A stretch of DNA of 64,000 bases from Lewinella sp. W8 (GTDB lineage Bacteria; Bacteroidota; Bacteroidia; Chitinophagales; Saprospiraceae), in contig NZ_SNAQ03000005.1 of assembly GCF_004375085.3 (NCBI RefSeq), forward strand, positions 124,001 through 188,000, given 5' to 3'. The translations under genes were made by a program, and so were the position numbers. Shown here piece by piece: positions 1 through 8,081 of the stretch. The notes beneath the pieces were generated by a model. That model was not told the origin of the DNA. It ran no database searches and saw only the letters and a program-made list of their open reading frames with translations. Numbering within the stretch: the first letter of the stretch is position 1; each line of letters begins with the position of its first letter.

Positions 1-279
1 TTGGGAAGACTGGATCATCCGGTCATGCAAATCACGGTTTTTGAAAACGATGGGCGATTCCCCGTTCAGTTTGAGTTGGGCGGACTTCGCCAGACCTTCC
101 GGTTCCGGAAGTCGGCTTCCCTGAATAATTTTGGCGACGTCAAACGGATGCTGGACGACGCCTTTATCGATCAGGTGCTCGAGCAGTTCAGGCCCATGCA
201 GCGCATACAGTCAGCATTACTGAATCGACAGATTCAGGAGGAGCAATCGGCTGCAGACGAACTCCCGGACATCATTTAA
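1..279 (+). CDS. C-terminal end of an HD-domain protein (5' partial)
   Basis: The reading frame is open from the window edge to a TAA at 277-279, so only about the last 92 residues are seen and the start lies outside. The fragment ([13 protein letters not shown], then an [10 protein letters not shown] stretch) resembles the tail of the HD-superfamily phosphohydrolase usually placed just before lpxD in Bacteroidota. No catalytic HD residues fall inside the window, so the family call rests mainly on gene order. The gap to lpxD is 16 bp, which suggests co-transcription. Confidence 0.5.
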   Translation: MGRLDHPVMQITVFENDGRFPVQFELGGLRQTFRFRKSASLNNFGDVKRMLDDAFIDQVLEQFRPMQRIQSALLNRQIQEEQSAADELPDII

Positions 280-295
280 GGACCAACCAAAGCAC

Positions 296-1351
296 ATGAA
301 GATTACTGCCGCCGAACTGGCCCATAAAATCAACGCCACCATCGAAGGTGATCCGGAGGTCGTCATTACCACTCCCGCCAAGATCGAGGAGGCTGGCCCC
401 GGAAGCATCACCTTCCTGGCCAACCCCGCCTACGAACACTTCCTGTACGGATCCGAGGCCACGGCGGTGTTGGTCAGTCGTGATTTTCAACCCAAATCCC
501 CGGTGGCGGCCACCATGCTGCGGGTAGACAACGTTTACGAGACCGTTAGCCAACTGCTGGCCCTCTACCAACAGGACGAGGCCACCAAAACGCGGCGGGC
601 CATTTCGGCCAATGCAGCCATCGACGAGACCTCCAGCCTGGGGGCCAACGTCCGCATCGGCAAATTTTCCGTGGTGGAAGCCGGGGCTTCCATTGGCGAC
701 GACACCGTCGTTCTCGACCAGGTGTACATCGGGCCCCAGGTCCGGATCGGCAAGCGATGTACCATCTACCCGGGGGTGCGGATCTTACGTGACTGCGTCA
801 TTGGCGACGATTGCGTGCTGCACGCCAACGTGGTGGTGGGCGGTGACGGCTTTGGCTTTGTTCCCGACGAAAACAATCACTACAAAAAGGTACCCCAGAT
901 CGGTAAGGTGATCATCGAAGACCGGGTAGAAATCGGTGCGGGGACCACCATTGACCGGGCGACGATGGGCGCCACCATCATTCGGTCGGGGGTGAAGCTG
1001 GACAACCTCATCCAGATTGCCCACAACGTGGAAATTGGCCAAAACACCGTGATCGCCGCCCAGGTGGGCGTTGCGGGATCTTCGAAAATCGGGGCCAATT
1101 GCCGCATCGGGGGGCAGGCCGGCATTGCCGGCCACGTTAAGATTGCCGACGGCACCCAGATTCAGGCCCAGAGTGGCGTGGGGTCCAACATCACCGACGC
1201 CAGCGCACAGCTGGGGGGAACTCCGGCCTTCAAATTCAGCGACTACATGCGCAGCTACGCCGTCTTCAAGCAACTCCCGGAGCTCAATCGTCTCATCCCA
1301 AGGATGAAAAAACAGCTGGAGGAACTTTCCAAAAAGGACCAGCTATCCTAA
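296..1351 (+). CDS. lpxD: UDP-3-O-(3-hydroxyacyl)glucosamine N-acyltransferase LpxD
   Basis: 351 residues, normal length. Catalyses the third step of lipid A synthesis, adding the N-linked hydroxyacyl chain to UDP-3-O-acylglucosamine in the cytoplasm. Residues 1-95 form the uridine-binding domain; from about 110 to 325 there are continuous hexapeptide repeats (I-G-x-x-x-x type) of a left-handed beta helix. The catalytic histidine is H243 in Q-I-A-H-N-V-E-I-G. The C-terminal helix carries the LpxD-like F-K-Q-L-P-E-L segment. ATG at 296 is the first start after the preceding gene. Heads the lipid A cluster; 120 bp separate it from lpxC-fabZ, and a -7-like box lies in that gap. Confidence 0.95.
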   Translation: MKITAAELAHKINATIEGDPEVVITTPAKIEEAGPGSITFLANPAYEHFLYGSEATAVLVSRDFQPKSPVAATMLRVDNVYETVSQLLALYQQDEATKTRRAISANAAIDETSSLGANVRIGKFSVVEAGASIGDDTVVLDQVYIGPQVRIGKRCTIYPGVRILRDCVIGDDCVLHANVVVGGDGFGFVPDENNHYKKVPQIGKVIIEDRVEIGAGTTIDRATMGATIIRSGVKLDNLIQIAHNVEIGQNTVIAAQVGVAGSSKIGANCRIGGQAGIAGHVKIADGTQIQAQSGVGSNITDASAQLGGTPAFKFSDYMRSYAVFKQLPELNRLIPRMKKQLEELSKKDQLS

Positions 1352-1412
1352 GTCTGAGCGCACCGAACGAATACCGTTCTGGCCTCGTCTTACGGATGCC
1401 CTACGAAAAACC

Positions 1413-1420
1413 TATCTTTG
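1413..1420 (+). promoter_or_regulatory. -7 promoter box upstream of lpxC-fabZ
   Basis: TATCTTTG matches the Bacteroidota primary-sigma -7 consensus TAnnTTTG, 51 bp before the lpxC-fabZ ATG. No convincing TTG -33 element is visible at the usual spacing. It would give lpxC-fabZ/lpxA its own start in addition to read-through from lpxD. Confidence 0.5.
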
Positions 1421-1471
1421 CGGCCTGATTTGCCGTCCATACTTTCTTTTGCTACCCCACCAGATTGAAAT

Positions 1472-2860
1472 ATGAATCAACGCACGATTGCATCAACGCT
1501 TAGCCTGAGTGGCGTTGGCCTCCACACCGGAGCCCAGGTGACCCTTACTTTTCACCCCGCTCCCGTTGGCCATGGCGTGAAGTTCAAGCGTACGGATCTC
1601 GAGAACGCTCCCGTGATTGCCGCCGACGTTAACCGGGTCATGAGCACGGATCGCTCCACCACCATCGGCACCGATGATGGCAGCGTATCCACGGTAGAGC
1701 ACCTGCTCTCGGCGCTGTCCGGCCTGCAAATTGACAACCTGCTGGTTGAAATCGACGGCCCGGAAGTTCCCATTCTGGACGGCAGCGCCAGCCCCTTCGT
1801 CGAAGTCCTCAACGGCGTTGGCGTAGAAGAACAGGACACTCCCCGCGACTACTTCATCGTAGAAGAGCCCATCTCCTACCGCGACGAAGCTACCGGTTCG
1901 GAGCTGGTGGCCCTGCCCTACGACGGCTTTGAGGTTGTCTCCATGATCGATTTTGACAGCCCCGTGCTCGGGCAGCAGTACGCTACGCTCCGGGGCGACA
2001 CCGACTACGCTGAGGAAATTGCGCCCTGTCGCACCTTCGTTTTCCTGCACGAGCTGGAAATGCTCTTTGAGCACGACCTCATCAAGGGCGGCGACCTCAC
2101 CAACGCCATCGTGATTGCCGACCGCCAAATCCCCCAGGACCGACTGGATAAACTGGCGGTAAAAATGGGTAAGGAGACCGTGGAGGTAACCGAGCAGGGC
2201 GTGCTGAATACCGTGGACCTGAAGTTCCACAACGAACCGGCCCGACACAAGCTGTTGGACGTCATGGGCGATATTGCCCTGCTCGGGGTGCCCATCAAGG
2301 GGCGCATCCTGGCCACCAAGCCGGGGCACACGGCCAACGTTGCCTTCACCAAACTCCTGAAGAAGGCCTACATGGACCAACGCCGCCTGAAGGGCAAGCC
2401 ACACTACAACCCCAACGATGAGCCGGTCTTCAACGCCGTGCAAATCCAGGAATACATGCCTCACCGCTACCCCTTTCAGTTGGTCGACAAGATCATCGAA
2501 ATGGGGGAAAACCACATTATCGGACTGAAAAACCTCTCGGTCAACGAGGAGTTTTTCCAGGGCCACTTCCCCGGCAATCCAGTGATGCCGGGCGTCCTCC
2601 AGATTGAAGCCATGGCGCAAACCGGAGGTCTTCTGGTACTGACCCAGCAAGAAGACCCCTTCGGCTGGGACACCTATTTCCTCAAAATCGAGAACGCGAA
2701 ATTCAAGAATTTCGTCGTCCCCGGGGATACCGTATTGTTTAAGATGGAACTCCTTGCTCCCGTCCGCCGTGGCATCTGCCAGATGCGCGGCACGGCCTAC
2801 GTGGGCAACAAGATCGTTTCCGAAGCCGAACTGGTGGCACAAATTGTAAAGCGCAGCTAG
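1472..2860 (+). CDS. lpxC-fabZ: Bifunctional UDP-3-O-acyl-GlcNAc deacetylase / 3-hydroxyacyl-ACP dehydratase (LpxC-FabZ fusion)
   Basis: 462 residues, a fusion characteristic of Bacteroidota. The LpxC part (about 1-310) makes the committed step of lipid A synthesis; zinc ligands are H77 (S-T-V-E-H-L-L), H259 and D263 (H-K-L-L-D-V-M-G-D). The FabZ part (about 318-462) dehydrates 3-hydroxyacyl-ACP for fatty acid elongation; its active site shows H365 in G-H-F-P-G-N-P and E379 in L-Q-I-E-A-M-A-Q. One chain therefore joins the two uses of hydroxymyristoyl-ACP, as in related genomes. The stop is 3 bp before lpxA. No domain is truncated. Confidence 0.97.
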   Translation: MNQRTIASTLSLSGVGLHTGAQVTLTFHPAPVGHGVKFKRTDLENAPVIAADVNRVMSTDRSTTIGTDDGSVSTVEHLLSALSGLQIDNLLVEIDGPEVPILDGSASPFVEVLNGVGVEEQDTPRDYFIVEEPISYRDEATGSELVALPYDGFEVVSMIDFDSPVLGQQYATLRGDTDYAEEIAPCRTFVFLHELEMLFEHDLIKGGDLTNAIVIADRQIPQDRLDKLAVKMGKETVEVTEQGVLNTVDLKFHNEPARHKLLDVMGDIALLGVPIKGRILATKPGHTANVAFTKLLKKAYMDQRRLKGKPHYNPNDEPVFNAVQIQEYMPHRYPFQLVDKIIEMGENHIIGLKNLSVNEEFFQGHFPGNPVMPGVLQIEAMAQTGGLLVLTQQEDPFGWDTYFLKIENAKFKNFVVPGDTVLFKMELLAPVRRGICQMRGTAYVGNKIVSEAELVAQIVKRS

Positions 2861-2863
2861 CCT

Positions 2864-3664
2864 ATGTCTATTCATTCTCTTAGCGTCGTTCACCCTAACG
2901 CTAAACTGGGTGCCGGTACTACCGTCGGTCCGTTTAGCTACATCGAAGACGACGTGGAAATCGGCGAAGGCTGTGAAATTGGGCCTAACGTGACCATTTA
3001 TGCCGGTTCCCGGCTGGGAAAGAACGTGAAGATCTTTCCGGGAGCGGTGATCGGCGGCATCCCCCAGGACCTCAAGTTCCGCGGGGAATACACCACCACG
3101 GTCATCGGTGAGGGCACCACGATCCGGGAATACGTAACCGTCAACCGCGGCACGGCCGCCGCGGGCACCACCGTCGTCGGTAAGCACTGTCTGCTGATGG
3201 CCTACGCCCACGTTGCCCACGACTGCATCCTGGGAGACAACATCGTCATTGCCAACAACGTCAACCTCGCCGGGCACGTCGAGCTGGAAGACTACGTCAT
3301 CATCGAAGGACAGGTTGGGGTCCAGCAATTCGTGCGGATCGGGCAACACAGCTTCATTGCCGGGGGTAGCCTGGTGCGCAAAAGTGTCCCTCCCTACGTT
3401 CGGGCGGCCCGGGAGCCATTGAGCTACATCGGGGTTAACCGGATCGGACTGCAGCGCCGGGGGTTCACCATCGAGCAGATCAACGCCATCCACGAGATCT
3501 ACCGGATTCTCTTCGTCAAGCGCCTGAACATCACCAACGCCATCACGGCCATTGAGGCTACGGTCCCCGTATCCAAAGAGCGCGATGACGTGGTTCGCTT
3601 CATCTCGGAAACGGAAAGGACCGGCATCATCCGCAGTTTCAACAGCCTGGACGATGCCAACTAG
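2864..3664 (+). CDS. lpxA: Acyl-ACP--UDP-N-acetylglucosamine O-acyltransferase LpxA
   Basis: 266 residues, family length. First enzyme of lipid A synthesis: transfers 3-hydroxyacyl from ACP to the 3-OH of UDP-GlcNAc. Hexapeptide beta-helix repeats run from about residue 5 to 180, with the LpxA hallmark G-G-I-P-Q-D-L-K-F at 64-72 and the catalytic His H119 in A-Y-A-H-V-A-H-D. The C-terminal helical domain (about 185-266) begins at G-L-Q-R-R-G-F. Tightly coupled to lpxC-fabZ upstream; its last 11 bp overlap the ABC ATPase start. Confidence 0.96.
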   Translation: MSIHSLSVVHPNAKLGAGTTVGPFSYIEDDVEIGEGCEIGPNVTIYAGSRLGKNVKIFPGAVIGGIPQDLKFRGEYTTTVIGEGTTIREYVTVNRGTAAAGTTVVGKHCLLMAYAHVAHDCILGDNIVIANNVNLAGHVELEDYVIIEGQVGVQQFVRIGQHSFIAGGSLVRKSVPPYVRAAREPLSYIGVNRIGLQRRGFTIEQINAIHEIYRILFVKRLNITNAITAIEATVPVSKERDDVVRFISETERTGIIRSFNSLDDAN

Positions 3665-4301
3665 TACGGGACACTTCCCGGAGTTCAGGGTCGACTTCCA
3701 ATCGGTCAGCAAACGCTTTGCCCGTCGGTGGATCCTGAAAGATTTTACTTACACCTTTCGCTCCGGCACCACCTACGGCATCAAGGGCCGTAACGGTTCC
3801 GGAAAATCCACGCTGCTGCGCTTACTCTGCGGACAGCTGACGCCCAGTCGCGGCGCCATTTCCTACCACCGGGACGAATCGCCCCTGAAGGTGGATGAAG
3901 CGTACCGGATGGTCAGCTGGTCGGGGCCCTATTTGGAGTTGGTAGAGGAACTCCCCATTGAAGAGTTCTTCCAATTTCATTTCAACATCAAGCCCCCGCT
4001 GCCCGGAATTAAAATTGGAGAAATTCCGCAATTGATTGAACTTGAGCCGTATCGACGTCGTAAGATAATGGACTGCTCCTCTGGTATGCGGCAACGGGTG
4101 CTACTGGCTTCCGCCCTCTACGCCAACACCCCCGTCCTGATGCTGGATGAACCCACCGTAACCCTCGATCGGGAAGCCGTGGAATGGTTTCACGAACAGC
4201 TTAACCGATACGGAAGCGGCCGCCTGGTGGTCATCGCCAGCAACGAGGACGACGACCTCAGGAGTTGTGATGAAATCATAACGATGAAGTCCGCGAATTA
4301 G
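3654..4301 (+). CDS. ABC transporter ATP-binding protein (LpxA-linked, CcmA-like)
   Basis: 215 residues, a single short ABC ATPase with no permease next to it. Walker A is G-R-N-G-S-G-K-S (45-52) and Walker B V-L-M-L-D-E (161-166). The signature motif is reduced to C-S-S-G-M (141-145), and the H-loop position reads A-S-N (N197) where a histidine is usual. The ATG at 3654 was chosen because it overlaps the lpxA stop by 11 bp, a typical coupled arrangement; an in-frame upstream extension would translate lpxA in another frame. A role in envelope lipid or LPS precursor handling is inferred only from context. Confidence 0.8.
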   Translation: MPTSTGHFPEFRVDFQSVSKRFARRWILKDFTYTFRSGTTYGIKGRNGSGKSTLLRLLCGQLTPSRGAISYHRDESPLKVDEAYRMVSWSGPYLELVEELPIEEFFQFHFNIKPPLPGIKIGEIPQLIELEPYRRRKIMDCSSGMRQRVLLASALYANTPVLMLDEPTVTLDREAVEWFHEQLNRYGSGRLVVIASNEDDDLRSCDEIITMKSAN

Positions 4302-4333
4302 CGGATATTCGCACCTTCGGATGTAACTCCCCC

Positions 4334-5422
4334 ATGCTGTTTACCTACGCCGATAAAAACACCCCCTTTGTCCTGAGCCCCGAAAGCCTGGACTGGTACC
4401 TGGGTAAGGGGTGGTACCGCATGGGCGCCAACATCTTCACCACGCATTTTCTCTTCTTTAAGGAGCAGCCCTATTCGGCCATCTGGATTCGGGTGGACCT
4501 GGAAAATTTCAGCTTTTCCAAGCGGCAGCGAAAATTGCTCCGGAAGAACGCCCAACTCTTTGAAACCGTCGCCGGGAAGGGCGTCATTGACGACGAGCGG
4601 GAAAGCCTCTACCGGTTGTACGCCGCCAATTTTGACGGTCGGCTCTCCCCCTCCATCCGGGACAGCCTGGAAGAATACGACGGCGACAGTGTGTTCAACA
4701 CCCACGAAACCACCGTCCGGGAACGGGTAAGTGGTAAGCTCGTGGCCGCCAGCTACTTTGACCTCGGGGCCAGCTCTGCGGCCAGCATCCTGGGCTACTA
4801 TAACCAGGACCTCTCCTCTTTCTCCCTGGGCTACTACACCATGCTGCTCGAAATCCAGTACTGTCTGGAAGCGGGTATCCGGTATTATTACCCGGGATAC
4901 ATCGTGCCGGGGTACGAGCGCTTCGACTACAAAAAGCGTTTGGGAGACAGTGAATTCTTCGACCTCAAGACGGAGACCTGGAAACCCCTGGACGAAGAAT
5001 ACCTTCGGCGGGAAGGCCCCACGGAAGTGCAGGTCCGGGCCCTGACCGAACTCCGGGAGCGGCTCAACGCCCAGCTTCCCGGCACCTTCACCCTGGCCAT
5101 TTATCCGCTCTTTGAGGCGGGGCTGTACGACATCTGGAATGATGACTACCTCCCCTACCCCTACTGCATCCCGCTGATGGTGGACATCGAGGGGAATGCC
5201 ATCATCGTGGCCTATGACCCCAAGGACCGGGAATACCTGCTGCTCCACTGCCTCCACATGGTCCAGACCCAGATGCTGTTCAATCCCGCCTACCTGAGCG
5301 GGTTCCCCAAATCCGAGTATTTCACCGACTTGCTGGCCATCCGCCGCATCGTGCACCGCACCCACGACGTGGAGGAAATTGCCGGCGTTTGCCAGCTGGC
5401 CTTTAATCATCAAGAAGAATAA
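4334..5422 (+). CDS. Aminoacyl-tRNA--protein transferase-like (ATE/Bpt-family GNAT fold)
   Basis: 362 residues. The segment from about 170 to 205 (S-L-G-Y-Y-T-M-L-L-E-I, then Y-Y-Y-P-G-Y-I-V-P-G and F-D-Y-K-K-R-L-G) closely follows the C-terminal signature of arginyl/leucyl-tRNA-protein transferases, and F-S-K-R-Q-R-K-L-L-R-K-N-A at 54-66 matches their N-terminal basic helix. Known members attach an amino acid to protein N-termini for N-degron degradation. The N-terminal cysteine cluster of ATE1 and many Bpt proteins is absent, so the donor and even the activity are uncertain; a plain GNAT acyltransferase is an alternative. The last 130 or so residues are a lineage extension. Lies 32 bp after the ABC gene and 6 bp before the lipoprotein gene. 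Confidence 0.65.
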   Translation: MLFTYADKNTPFVLSPESLDWYLGKGWYRMGANIFTTHFLFFKEQPYSAIWIRVDLENFSFSKRQRKLLRKNAQLFETVAGKGVIDDERESLYRLYAANFDGRLSPSIRDSLEEYDGDSVFNTHETTVRERVSGKLVAASYFDLGASSAASILGYYNQDLSSFSLGYYTMLLEIQYCLEAGIRYYYPGYIVPGYERFDYKKRLGDSEFFDLKTETWKPLDEEYLRREGPTEVQVRALTELRERLNAQLPGTFTLAIYPLFEAGLYDIWNDDYLPYPYCIPLMVDIEGNAIIVAYDPKDREYLLLHCLHMVQTQMLFNPAYLSGFPKSEYFTDLLAIRRIVHRTHDVEEIAGVCQLAFNHQEE

Positions 5423-5428
5423 CCCGTT

Positions 5429-6031
5429 ATGCGTTCACTCCTTCTTTTTTCCCTTTTGCTCCTTTGTTTTTTCGGCTGCAACTCCGGTGAATCCGGCTCC
5501 GAAGCGGCCGGGGACGCCGCGACGCCCTTTGGTGCCGCCGCCGCCGCCCTGGAGGCCGGAGAATCGGCCGCAGCGGTAAGCAAGCTCCTGCTGGACAACT
5601 TTCAGTTGGTGAGTGATCAGGCCACCGGCGCCATCAATCTGGAGGCCAGTGCACAGTTTGCCGATCTGGCGGGAGCCCTGGCCAAGAAGTATCCCCAGGA
5701 CACCATGGCCGCCCTGCCCCTCTACAAAGCTGCGGAGGTGGTGCGGGCCATGAACAATCCCGTCCGGGCCGCCAGTTTTTACGAAATGACCCACCGGAGT
5801 TTCCCGGGCTTCAGCAAGGCCGGCGAAGCCCTCTTCATGCTGGGATTCACCTACGATGAAGACCTTAACGACGAAGCGAAAGCCCGGCAGTACTATGAAC
5901 AGTTCATCCGGGAATACCCCGATCACCCCTTCGCCGACGATACCCAGATGTTGATTGACAACCTGGGCAAGACCGACGAAGAAATTCTCCGGGAGTTGGA
6001 GGAGAAAGCTAAGGCCCTGGAGGAACAGTAA
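5429..6031 (+). CDS. TPR-like outer-envelope lipoprotein
   Basis: 200 residues. An N-terminal hydrophobic stretch ends in F-F-G-C (Cys18), a lipobox, so the protein should be lipid-anchored. After an Ala/Gly-rich linker, residues 55-190 are helical with tetratricopeptide spacing (K-A-A-E-V-V-R-A-M-N-N-P-x-R-A-A-S-F-Y-E and A-R-Q-Y-Y-E-Q-F-I-R-E-Y-P-D-H-P-F-A-D-D), like YbgF/BamD-type repeat proteins. Probably an envelope scaffold; the specific partner is not evident. It starts 6 bp after the transferase gene and is the last gene of this run, followed by the palindrome at 6056-6096. Confidence 0.75.
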   Translation: MRSLLLFSLLLLCFFGCNSGESGSEAAGDAATPFGAAAAALEAGESAAAVSKLLLDNFQLVSDQATGAINLEASAQFADLAGALAKKYPQDTMAALPLYKAAEVVRAMNNPVRAASFYEMTHRSFPGFSKAGEALFMLGFTYDEDLNDEAKARQYYEQFIREYPDHPFADDTQMLIDNLGKTDEEILRELEEKAKALEEQ

Positions 6032-6055
6032 TCCAGTTGGGTTTCTACGTAAAGT

Positions 6056-6096
6056 GGCGTGGCCGCAGGTGCAAAGTTTGCACCTGCGGCCACGCC
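6056..6096. terminator. Bidirectional terminator: 20-bp perfect inverted repeat
   Basis: Arms 6056-6075 and 6077-6096 are perfectly complementary around one central G, and A-T pairs extend the stem on both sides. It sits between the convergent lipoprotein gene (ends 6031) and the NqrM-like gene (ends 6123), so it fits a shared terminator. Each arm contains the word GCACCTGCG, also found elsewhere in the window. Confidence 0.8.
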
Positions 6097-6122
6097 ATTT
6101 AAATACCGTTCTTCCCGGAAAA

Positions 6123-6335
6123 TTACTTTACCTGGGGCATATCCGGCATTTTGCACTCTTCGTCGGGAGACTTTCCGCAGACGTCGCACTTGCCAATCTT
6201 GTTGGTCAGCATGGGGTTGTTGCTGGCGCAGGTTCCCCGAAACTCGTTTCCGGTCACGAGGTGACGGATATTGATGAGCACGAAGGAAAGGCCAAAAACG
6301 ATAAAAATGACGGCGAAAAGTGCGATGAAGCTCAT
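6123..6335 (-). CDS. Small membrane protein, NqrM/DUF539-like
   Basis: 70 residues. One N-terminal transmembrane helix (about 2-22) is followed by a short cysteine motif: R-G-T-C-A-S-N-N-P-M, then C-D-V-C-G-K and E-E-C-K-M-P. This resembles the four-cysteine NqrM family, which helps assemble the iron centre of Na+-translocating NADH:quinone reductase. No nqr gene lies in this window, so the role is inferred from family resemblance. A TATCTTTG box (6355-6362, minus) lies 19 bp upstream of the ATG. Shares a terminator with the lipoprotein gene and diverges from mazG. Confidence 0.6.
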   Translation of the reverse strand: MSFIALFAVIFIVFGLSFVLINIRHLVTGNEFRGTCASNNPMLTNKIGKCDVCGKSPDEECKMPDMPQVK

Positions 6336-6354
6336 GAGGGTTGCTTTGGGGTTG

Positions 6355-6362
6355 CAAAGATA
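6355..6362 (-). promoter_or_regulatory. -7 promoter box upstream of the NqrM-like gene
   Basis: TATCTTTG on the minus strand, exact match to TAnnTTTG, 19 bp before the ATG. No clear -33 TTG at 19-21 bp. Confidence 0.5.
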
Positions 6363-6430
6363 ACGCCCCAGCCGCGATTGGGGTTGTTATTTGTCCACAC
6401 TATTCCACTTCCCCACCCACGGGCAATGCC

Positions 6431-6438
6431 TACCTTTG
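6431..6438 (+). promoter_or_regulatory. -7 promoter box upstream of mazG
   Basis: TACCTTTG matches TAnnTTTG and lies 24 bp before the chosen mazG ATG at 6463. It lies inside an upstream in-frame extension and so argues for the internal start. Confidence 0.5.
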
Positions 6439-6462
6439 TGGTCCGAAAAAACCTCCCCCGAT

Positions 6463-7218
6463 ATGTCACCGAAGCTAGTTGCCTTTGAACGCCTGCTGAC
6501 CATCATGGATGAGCTGCGGGAGCAGTGCCCCTGGGACCGCAAGCAAACCTTCCTCAGCCTGCGCAAACTCACCATCGAAGAGACCTACGAACTGGCCGAC
6601 GAATTGCTCAAAGAAGACCTGGAGGGCATCAAAGAAGAAGTGGGTGACCTGTTGCTCCACATGGTTTTCTACGCCAAAATTGCCAGTGAACGGGGAGCCT
6701 GGGACATCGCCGACGCGCTAAATTCCGTCTGTGACAAGCTGGTGGAACGGCACCCGCACATCTACGGAGACGTGATCGCGGAAAATGAAGAAGTCGTCAA
6801 ACAGAACTGGGAGAAGATCAAGCTCGCCAAATCCGGAGGAAAGAAGACCGTCTTATCCGGCGTGCCCGAGGCCCTGCCGGCCATGGTCAAGGCCATGCGG
6901 ATGCAGGAGAAGACCGCTCAGTTTGGCTTTGACTGGGAGAACAGCGATCAGGTCTGGGACAAGGTAGAGGAGGAAATGCAGGAGTTTCGTGAAGCCGAGT
7001 CGGCACGGGACCAGGAGGAGGAATTTGGCGACCTGTTGTTCAGCCTGATCAATTACGCCCGCTGGCGGGGCATCGATCCGGAAGCGGCCCTCGCCCGGAC
7101 CAACATGAAGTTCCGTCGCCGCTTTGAATACGTTGAGCAGCGGGCCGGAGCGGCGGGACTGGCGCAAATGCCCCTGGCGGACATGGAGGCCCTCTGGCAA
7201 CAAGCGAAAGATAAATAG
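6463..7218 (+). CDS. mazG: Nucleoside triphosphate pyrophosphohydrolase MazG
   Basis: 251 residues. Hydrolyses NTPs to NMP plus pyrophosphate, cleaning the nucleotide pool. Two MazG domains are visible: the first with P-W-D-R-K-Q-T, E-E-T-Y-E-L-A-D-E and E-E-V-G-D-L-L-L (about 22-62), the second with K-V-E-E-E-M-Q-E-F and E-E-E-F-G-D-L-L-F (about 167-195). The paired E-x-x-E...E-x-x-D metal ligands are present in both. ATG 6463 was chosen over an upstream in-frame ATG at 6391 because the family starts here and a -7 box lies between them. Stands alone with its own promoter. Confidence 0.93.
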   Translation: MSPKLVAFERLLTIMDELREQCPWDRKQTFLSLRKLTIEETYELADELLKEDLEGIKEEVGDLLLHMVFYAKIASERGAWDIADALNSVCDKLVERHPHIYGDVIAENEEVVKQNWEKIKLAKSGGKKTVLSGVPEALPAMVKAMRMQEKTAQFGFDWENSDQVWDKVEEEMQEFREAESARDQEEEFGDLLFSLINYARWRGIDPEAALARTNMKFRRRFEYVEQRAGAAGLAQMPLADMEALWQQAKDK

Positions 7219-7324
7219 TGGAAAATACCCTTTGAGTAGCGGGTTTTTAGCCGGGATTCAGTACTTTTTCCTGATGGAGAAACTTCCGGTGGTGGCGGAG
7301 TTCTCATTCGCCGCGAATAATTAT

Positions 7325-7332
7325 TAACTTCG
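7325..7332 (+). promoter_or_regulatory. Possible -7 box upstream of the bifunctional nuclease gene
   Basis: TAACTTCG, one mismatch from TAnnTTTG, 74 bp before the ATG at 7407. Weak, no -33 box recognised. Confidence 0.3.
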
Positions 7333-7406
7333 CGCCCCGCTTTTAGGGATGCACGTTCAACATTGCCCCCCTAAACCCCGTTTCAACCGCCAGAAGAATT
7401 TGACTT

Positions 7407-7997
7407 ATGAATAAGATTGAGCTCCGGGTAATGGCCATCAGCCGCAGTGTAACCCAGTCCAGTAACTATGCGGTAGTGCTGGGAGAGCTGGAAGGTGCGC
7501 GTCGTCTGCCGGTCATCATCGGGAGTGCGGAAGCGCAGGCCATCGCCATCGCCATTGAGGGCATGGTGGGCCCTCGCCCCATGACCCACGATCTGTTCAA
7601 AAACACCCTCGAGACGCTACAAACGGAGTTGCGTGAAATCATCATAAGCGACCTCAAGGAGGGCATTTTCTTTGCCCGACTGGTGCTGGAACGCAACGGA
7701 GAAATCATCGAAGTCGATAGCCGCACCAGCGATGCCCTGGCCCTGGCCACCCGCTTTGATTGCCCGATTTACACCTACGAAGACATCCTCGAGTCCGCGG
7801 GCATTGTCCTGGAAGGCGAAACTGAGGAAGAGATGGAGGCCGTAGCCAATCAGGAGGATGCTCCGGAAAAGGAAGAAACTCTGGCCAGCTATACGGTAGG
7901 AGAACTGAACTCCATGCTGGAGGACGTCCTCAACGAAGAAAACTACGAGCGGGCCGCGCAGATTCGTGACGAGATCAAACGGCGGAAGGAGAGCTAG
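7407..7997 (+). CDS. Bifunctional nuclease (BFN/DUF151) family protein with UVR motif
   Basis: 196 residues. Residues 1-135 are the DUF151 fold (R-L-P-V-I-I-G-S-A-E-A-Q-A-I-A, R-P-M-T-H-D-L, then V-D-S-R-T-S-D-A-L-A-L-A-T-R). Related plant and bacterial proteins show RNase/DNase activity. A glutamate-rich linker (about 140-160) leads to a C-terminal UvrB/UvrC-type helical hairpin (N-Y-E-R-A-A-Q-I-R-D-E-I-K), a protein-protein contact motif. The domain pair is usual in Bacteroidota. Monocistronic, followed by a strong bidirectional terminator at 8026-8064. Confidence 0.85.
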   Translation: MNKIELRVMAISRSVTQSSNYAVVLGELEGARRLPVIIGSAEAQAIAIAIEGMVGPRPMTHDLFKNTLETLQTELREIIISDLKEGIFFARLVLERNGEIIEVDSRTSDALALATRFDCPIYTYEDILESAGIVLEGETEEEMEAVANQEDAPEKEETLASYTVGELNSMLEDVLNEENYERAAQIRDEIKRRKES

Positions 7998-8025
7998 TTG
8001 CTGGTTGTGCTGGTTGCTGAAAAGA

Positions 8026-8064
8026 AAAGCCGCTGATTCCGAAGTGTGGAATCAGCGGCTTTTT
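8026..8064. terminator. Bidirectional intrinsic terminator between the nuclease gene and fabD
   Basis: Perfect 15-bp stem (8026-8040 with 8048-8062), 7-nt loop, A-run before and T-run after. Serves both convergent genes, the nuclease gene ending at 7997 and fabD ending at 8082. Confidence 0.9.
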
Positions 8065-8081
8065 CGTTCCGAGACCAATAG

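Noticed and set aside
1493-3712. Long open frame (739 codons) on the minus strand opposite lpxC-fabZ and lpxA
   Set aside because: It is the shadow of GC-rich codons; the plus-strand frames are unmistakable enzymes with all catalytic residues.
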